Part shown: in pieces, positions 7,052 through 9,360 of the stretch
Layout of the letters: each line of letters opens with the position of its first letter
Numbering within the stretch: position 1 is the stretch's first letter
Origin: Lentisphaeria bacterium
GTDB taxonomy: Bacteria > Verrucomicrobiota > Lentisphaeria > Oligosphaerales > PUNB01
Direction: 5' to 3'
DNA length: 9,360 nucleotides
Assembly: GCA_007133055.1 (NCBI GenBank)
Contig: SLNM01000185.1
Coordinates: forward strand, 1-9,360
The notes under the pieces: generated by a model
What the model was told of the DNA's origin: nothing
Databases searched by the model: none
What the model saw: only the letters and a program-made list of their open reading frames with translations
Program-made: the position numbers and the translations under genes

Positions 7052-7975
7052 ATGGCTTCACTCGATAAAGAGAAAAAAGGCGCCGCAGGCGCATCAGCGG
7101 CTAATTCCAGCCCTTTGCTGACTCCCGCCGCATGGGTGCAGATTGGCGTGCTCGGGTTGCTGTTCGTGCTGTTGCACAGCTATGTACTGGGGATTCTTTA
7201 CCAGGCCGGGCGTAACGACCCCAACTGGTCTCACATTTTTGCCATCCCCTTCATCAGTGGCTATATGGTGTATCGCCAGCGTGAACGTTTGAAGCGATGC
7301 CCGACCTACCTGGACTACCGAGGGCTTGGGGTTTTTGTCTTCGGACTGGTTATGTACGGGGCGGGGATTCACTTGAACAGCACCATGATTATGGGGTATG
7401 GCATGGTGATCGAACTGATTGGGCTGGCCTGGTTCTTCCTCGGCGCCAAAGTAATGTCCAGCCTGTGGTTGCCCATCGCCTATCTGGGGTTTGGGGTTCG
7501 CTTCACCTTCATATACACTTACATCTCGCTGGTTCTTCAGCATGTCGCCTCGTTTGCCGGCGCTGTGGCGATTAATGTTCTGGGTATCCCTTTGGGCGTG
7601 GAGGCGGACAACACCGGGGTTCTGCTGACCATTTATCATCATGGTGCTCTGATCAATCCGCCCCTGAACGTTGAGGAGGCTTGCAGCGGCCTGCGCAGCC
7701 TAATGGCGCTGACCGCGATTGCCGTGGCCATGGCATTTGTCGACCGGCGTCCCTGGCCCAGCCGTCTGCTGATTATCGCCGCCGCCGTGCCGACCGCGGT
7801 GGCGGTCAATGTGTTCCGGATTTCGGTGACCGGCCTGTCGTATCCCTTCCAACCTGAGTTAAGTCGTGGTGACGCACATGACTTTATTGGTCTGCTAATG
7901 CTTCTTCCAGCCATGGGCCTGCTGATGCTGGTAATGAAGCTTTGCGACCGCACCTGGGAAGTGAAACCATGGTGA
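7052..7975 (+). CDS. xrt: Exosortase (EpsH family), integral-membrane sorting transpeptidase
   Basis: This 307-residue multi-pass inner-membrane cysteine enzyme would cleave C-terminal PEP-CTERM-like sorting signals on secreted proteins. Catalytic residues are visible in the usual order: Cys211 in EEACSGLRS, Arg256 in NVFRI and His276 in DAHDFIG. The N-terminal signature DPNWSHIFAIPFISGYMVYRQR (split at about 56-77) matches the exosortase 'D..(Y/W)SHG/I' region. About eight hydrophobic segments span residues 27-298. There is no fused EpsI domain; EpsI is a separate downstream gene. The ATG at 7052 has only a modest purine stretch (AAGG, 7044-7047) close to it, but no better in-frame start exists nearby. 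The 271-nt gap upstream suggests its own promoter. I cannot assign the subtype (XrtA to XrtU) by eye, and no substrate gene is visible here. Confidence 0.93.
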   Translation: MASLDKEKKGAAGASAANSSPLLTPAAWVQIGVLGLLFVLLHSYVLGILYQAGRNDPNWSHIFAIPFISGYMVYRQRERLKRCPTYLDYRGLGVFVFGLVMYGAGIHLNSTMIMGYGMVIELIGLAWFFLGAKVMSSLWLPIAYLGFGVRFTFIYTYISLVLQHVASFAGAVAINVLGIPLGVEADNTGVLLTIYHHGALINPPLNVEEACSGLRSLMALTAIAVAMAFVDRRPWPSRLLIIAAAVPTAVAVNVFRISVTGLSYPFQPELSRGDAHDFIGLLMLLPAMGLLMLVMKLCDRTWEVKPW

Positions 7976-8871
7976 GCAACCATCGTTCGAATCAAATTTT
8001 CAGCCCGGCATTCCTGATCGCCGTTGGCTTGCTGGTTGTCGCCTTGTTTGGCTTGCGCATTATCACTTCGGCCTGGGAATGGGCGTTTCACAAGGAAGCA
8101 GTGCCTTTGCAGCGGGAGCTGAACACGATTCCCCGCCAAATCGGCCCCTATCAATTGATACGCAGCGAGGTGATGCCCGAGTCAGTGGAGAGGCAGTTGG
8201 GCACGGACAAGTATATTTCCTATCTCTATCGCGATACCAGAGTCCCCGTTGGCCTGCCCGGGTCGGCGGTCAGCCTGCATGTTGTCTATTATACCGGCAA
8301 CCAGGAGCCGGTTTCAGCCGCCCACGTGCCGGAAATCTGCTATGCGGGCAGCGGTTTCACTCGGGTCGATGTTCGCCAGAGGGAGTTGGAGGTGCCTTTC
8401 CGCTCGGCCAGGGAGCTGGAGGATGGCAGAATCGAGACCATGATCCAGGACGGTACCCTGGTCACCCTGCCGGGCAGTCTGATTCCGGTGCGGGAATTTG
8501 AATTCCTCGCGCCCGGTTCCAGCGAAACAGGCACGGTGCTGTACTTCTTCTTCTACAATGCCCGGTACGTAGCATCCCGCAGCGAGATCACGTTTCAGTT
8601 TTTGGACCGCAGCTCGCGGGTCGTTTACTATAGCAAAGTGGAAATCGCCCCCGGCACCCTGACCCAGGACTCGCTGGCCGGTGGCGGGCTCGGCTTCGTG
8701 CCGGGCACGGGGGATGTCGAGGAAACCAGACGGCTGGCAGTCGAGTTTATGAGCTGGATACTGCCGGAAATCAAGGCCTGCCTGCCCGATGATGCAATTT
8801 TCCTTGGCGGCGGCGAGGAGAACGAGACCGACCCGCCCGATGTGGTACAGGATGCCGCTTTGACTGGATGA
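7969..8871 (+). CDS. epsI: EpsI family (DUF3485) exosortase-associated protein
   Basis: The 300-residue product has one N-terminal hydrophobic anchor (about 13-31) and a periplasmic domain. The segment HVVYYTGNQEPVSAAHVPEICY (104-125, with a His-x-Pro-Glu-x-Cys-Tyr core at 119-125) is the hallmark of EpsI proteins. A later FFYNARY (194-200) also fits the family. EpsI proteins accompany exosortases, either fused or adjacent, and their biochemical role is not settled. The ATG at 7969 overlaps the exosortase stop by 7 nt (ATGGTGA), so translation is probably coupled; a GTG at 7972 would give a 4-nt overlap. GGGAA at 7956-7960, 8 nt upstream, is a suitable RBS. A longer reading from a TTG at 7942 is possible but has no advantage. 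The last 20 residues are acidic and have no sorting signal. Confidence 0.9.
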   Translation: MVSNHRSNQIFSPAFLIAVGLLVVALFGLRIITSAWEWAFHKEAVPLQRELNTIPRQIGPYQLIRSEVMPESVERQLGTDKYISYLYRDTRVPVGLPGSAVSLHVVYYTGNQEPVSAAHVPEICYAGSGFTRVDVRQRELEVPFRSARELEDGRIETMIQDGTLVTLPGSLIPVREFEFLAPGSSETGTVLYFFFYNARYVASRSEITFQFLDRSSRVVYYSKVEIAPGTLTQDSLAGGGLGFVPGTGDVEETRRLAVEFMSWILPEIKACLPDDAIFLGGGEENETDPPDVVQDAALTG

Positions 8872-8896
8872 CAGGGGTGCAGCCTATTTTTGTATA

Positions 8897-8902
8897 AAGG
8901 AG
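8897..8902 (+). promoter_or_regulatory. Strong ribosome binding site of the last gene
   Basis: AAGGAG sits 7 nt before the ATG at 8910, the best Shine-Dalgarno in the window. It marks the start of an open gene that runs off the right edge. Confidence 0.75.
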
Positions 8903-8909
8903 ACAATTG

Positions 8910-9360
8910 ATGCAAAGGAAAAAAACAGAATCCGGAAAGTCTTTGTCCGCCTCTGCCAGGTCGAAACGGCGGAGAAATAAAATTCTCATGGCTCTCGGCG
9001 CTCTCATGCTGCTCGGGATGCTCGGCATGTTCGGTCTTTGGCGTTTCTACCGGTATTACCAAAACCCGCAAAGATTTATCAGGCGCGCGCGCGAGCTGAC
9101 CGAGCAGGGCGAGCATACCGCGGCATTGGACCAGTATCAGCGTGCTCTGCGCCGCACTCCCTCCGCTGCGGGGCGGGCGGAAATACTGGTTGCCATGGCG
9201 GTCAATATTGCGGCCGAAGAACCGGCGCCGCCGCAGGATGTCCAGGAATCATCCCGCACTTTGCTGGGGTTGCAGGCCGATATCTTTCGGCTCGCCGACA
9301 GCAAGGACGAACCGGCCAGAATAGCCTTGGGCAACGCCTTTTTCATGGCGGAGCATTTAG
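8910..9360 (+). CDS. Membrane-anchored TPR-like protein (3' end beyond the window)
   Basis: The frame from ATG 8910 has no stop up to the window edge, giving 150 visible codons. A very basic N-terminus (RSKRRRNK around 17-24) precedes a transmembrane segment (about 25-44), so the rest should be periplasmic. Residues 53-86 look like a TPR unit (RRARELTEQGEHTAALDQYQ, then a second helix RALRRTPSA), and further helices follow. It lies 38 nt after epsI with no terminator between, so it is probably cotranscribed. TPR proteins such as PrsT-type lipoproteins are common beside exosortases, but this one has a membrane anchor and no lipobox, and I cannot equate it with PrsT. Full length and function are unknown. 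Confidence 0.8.
   Translation, partial: MQRKKTESGKSLSASARSKRRRNKILMALGALMLLGMLGMFGLWRFYRYYQNPQRFIRRARELTEQGEHTAALDQYQRALRRTPSAAGRAEILVAMAVNIAAEEPAPPQDVQESSRTLLGLQADIFRLADSKDEPARIALGNAFFMAEHL

Noticed and set aside
8873..8892. AGG...CCT followed by ATTTTT after epsI, as a possible terminator.
   Set aside because: Only three pairs form, which is too weak; the downstream gene has a strong RBS and is probably cotranscribed.
473..8909. CAATTG recurring in the terminator centre, the tandem repeats and before the ATG at 8910.
   Set aside because: A 6-bp palindrome is expected several times in AT-rich gaps and also occurs inside genes, so it is not a shared element on this evidence.
8628..9116. Minus-strand reading frame across the epsI end and the start of the TPR-like gene.
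   Set aside because: It runs antisense to two supported genes and has no recognisable domain.
1..9360. CRISPR arrays, tRNA/rRNA genes, insertion sequences, phage genes and toxin-antitoxin pairs.
   Set aside because: I looked for spaced repeats, terminal inverted repeats and transposase or RNA signatures and found none.

Overview
The window holds part of an exopolysaccharide export locus joined to an exosortase (protein-sorting) module. All genes lie on the + strand. Six genes are recognisable by family; the first is cut by the left edge, and a seventh is cut by the right edge. The organism is a Gram-negative (diderm) bacterium, since the window encodes an outer-membrane beta-barrel, a periplasmic/outer-membrane polysaccharide export protein, a fused Wzz/tyrosine kinase and an exosortase. 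Coding regions look moderately GC-rich, while several intergenic stretches are AT-rich. I cannot fix the phylum: exosortase/EpsI pairs of this general kind occur in Proteobacteria and in the PVC group (Verrucomicrobia, Planctomycetes and relatives). I lean weakly to PVC-like or delta-type lineages, without proof.

Layout. (1) 1-416: C-terminal part of an outer-membrane beta-barrel protein ending in Phe, followed by a strong intrinsic terminator (462-496). (2) 617-1546: Wza-type polysaccharide export (OPX) protein with an ordinary signal peptide, no lipobox and no room for a Wza-type C-terminal outer-membrane helix. (3) 1667-4054: Wzz/GumC-type chain-length regulator fused to a BY-type tyrosine kinase with a dense C-terminal tyrosine cluster. 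(4) 4210-6780: multi-membrane O-antigen ligase/Wzy-type polymerase with a long soluble TPR-containing tail. (5) 6781-7051: 271-nt gap with a perfect 2 x 19-bp tandem repeat, each copy carrying TTGACA, plus CGTAATC repeats. (6) 7052-7975: exosortase with Cys/Arg/His catalytic residues. (7) 7969-8871: EpsI-family protein overlapping the exosortase stop. (8) 8910 to the edge: membrane-anchored TPR-like protein, open at the right edge.

How they may work together. The export protein, the Wzz/kinase and the Wzy/ligase are the polymerisation, length-control and export steps of a Wzx/Wzy-type pathway. The upstream barrel is a candidate outer-membrane pore for an export protein that appears unable to span the membrane itself. 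The exosortase and EpsI would process C-terminal sorting signals on exported proteins that pass through, or are modified alongside, the same matrix. No flippase, initiating transferase, other glycosyltransferase or exosortase substrate lies in the window; they would have to be elsewhere.

I see known families in a coherent arrangement rather than a clearly new system. The most testable points are the barrel/export-protein pairing, the Wzy-TPR fusion, the repeat-rich gap before the exosortase, and the missing exosortase substrate.
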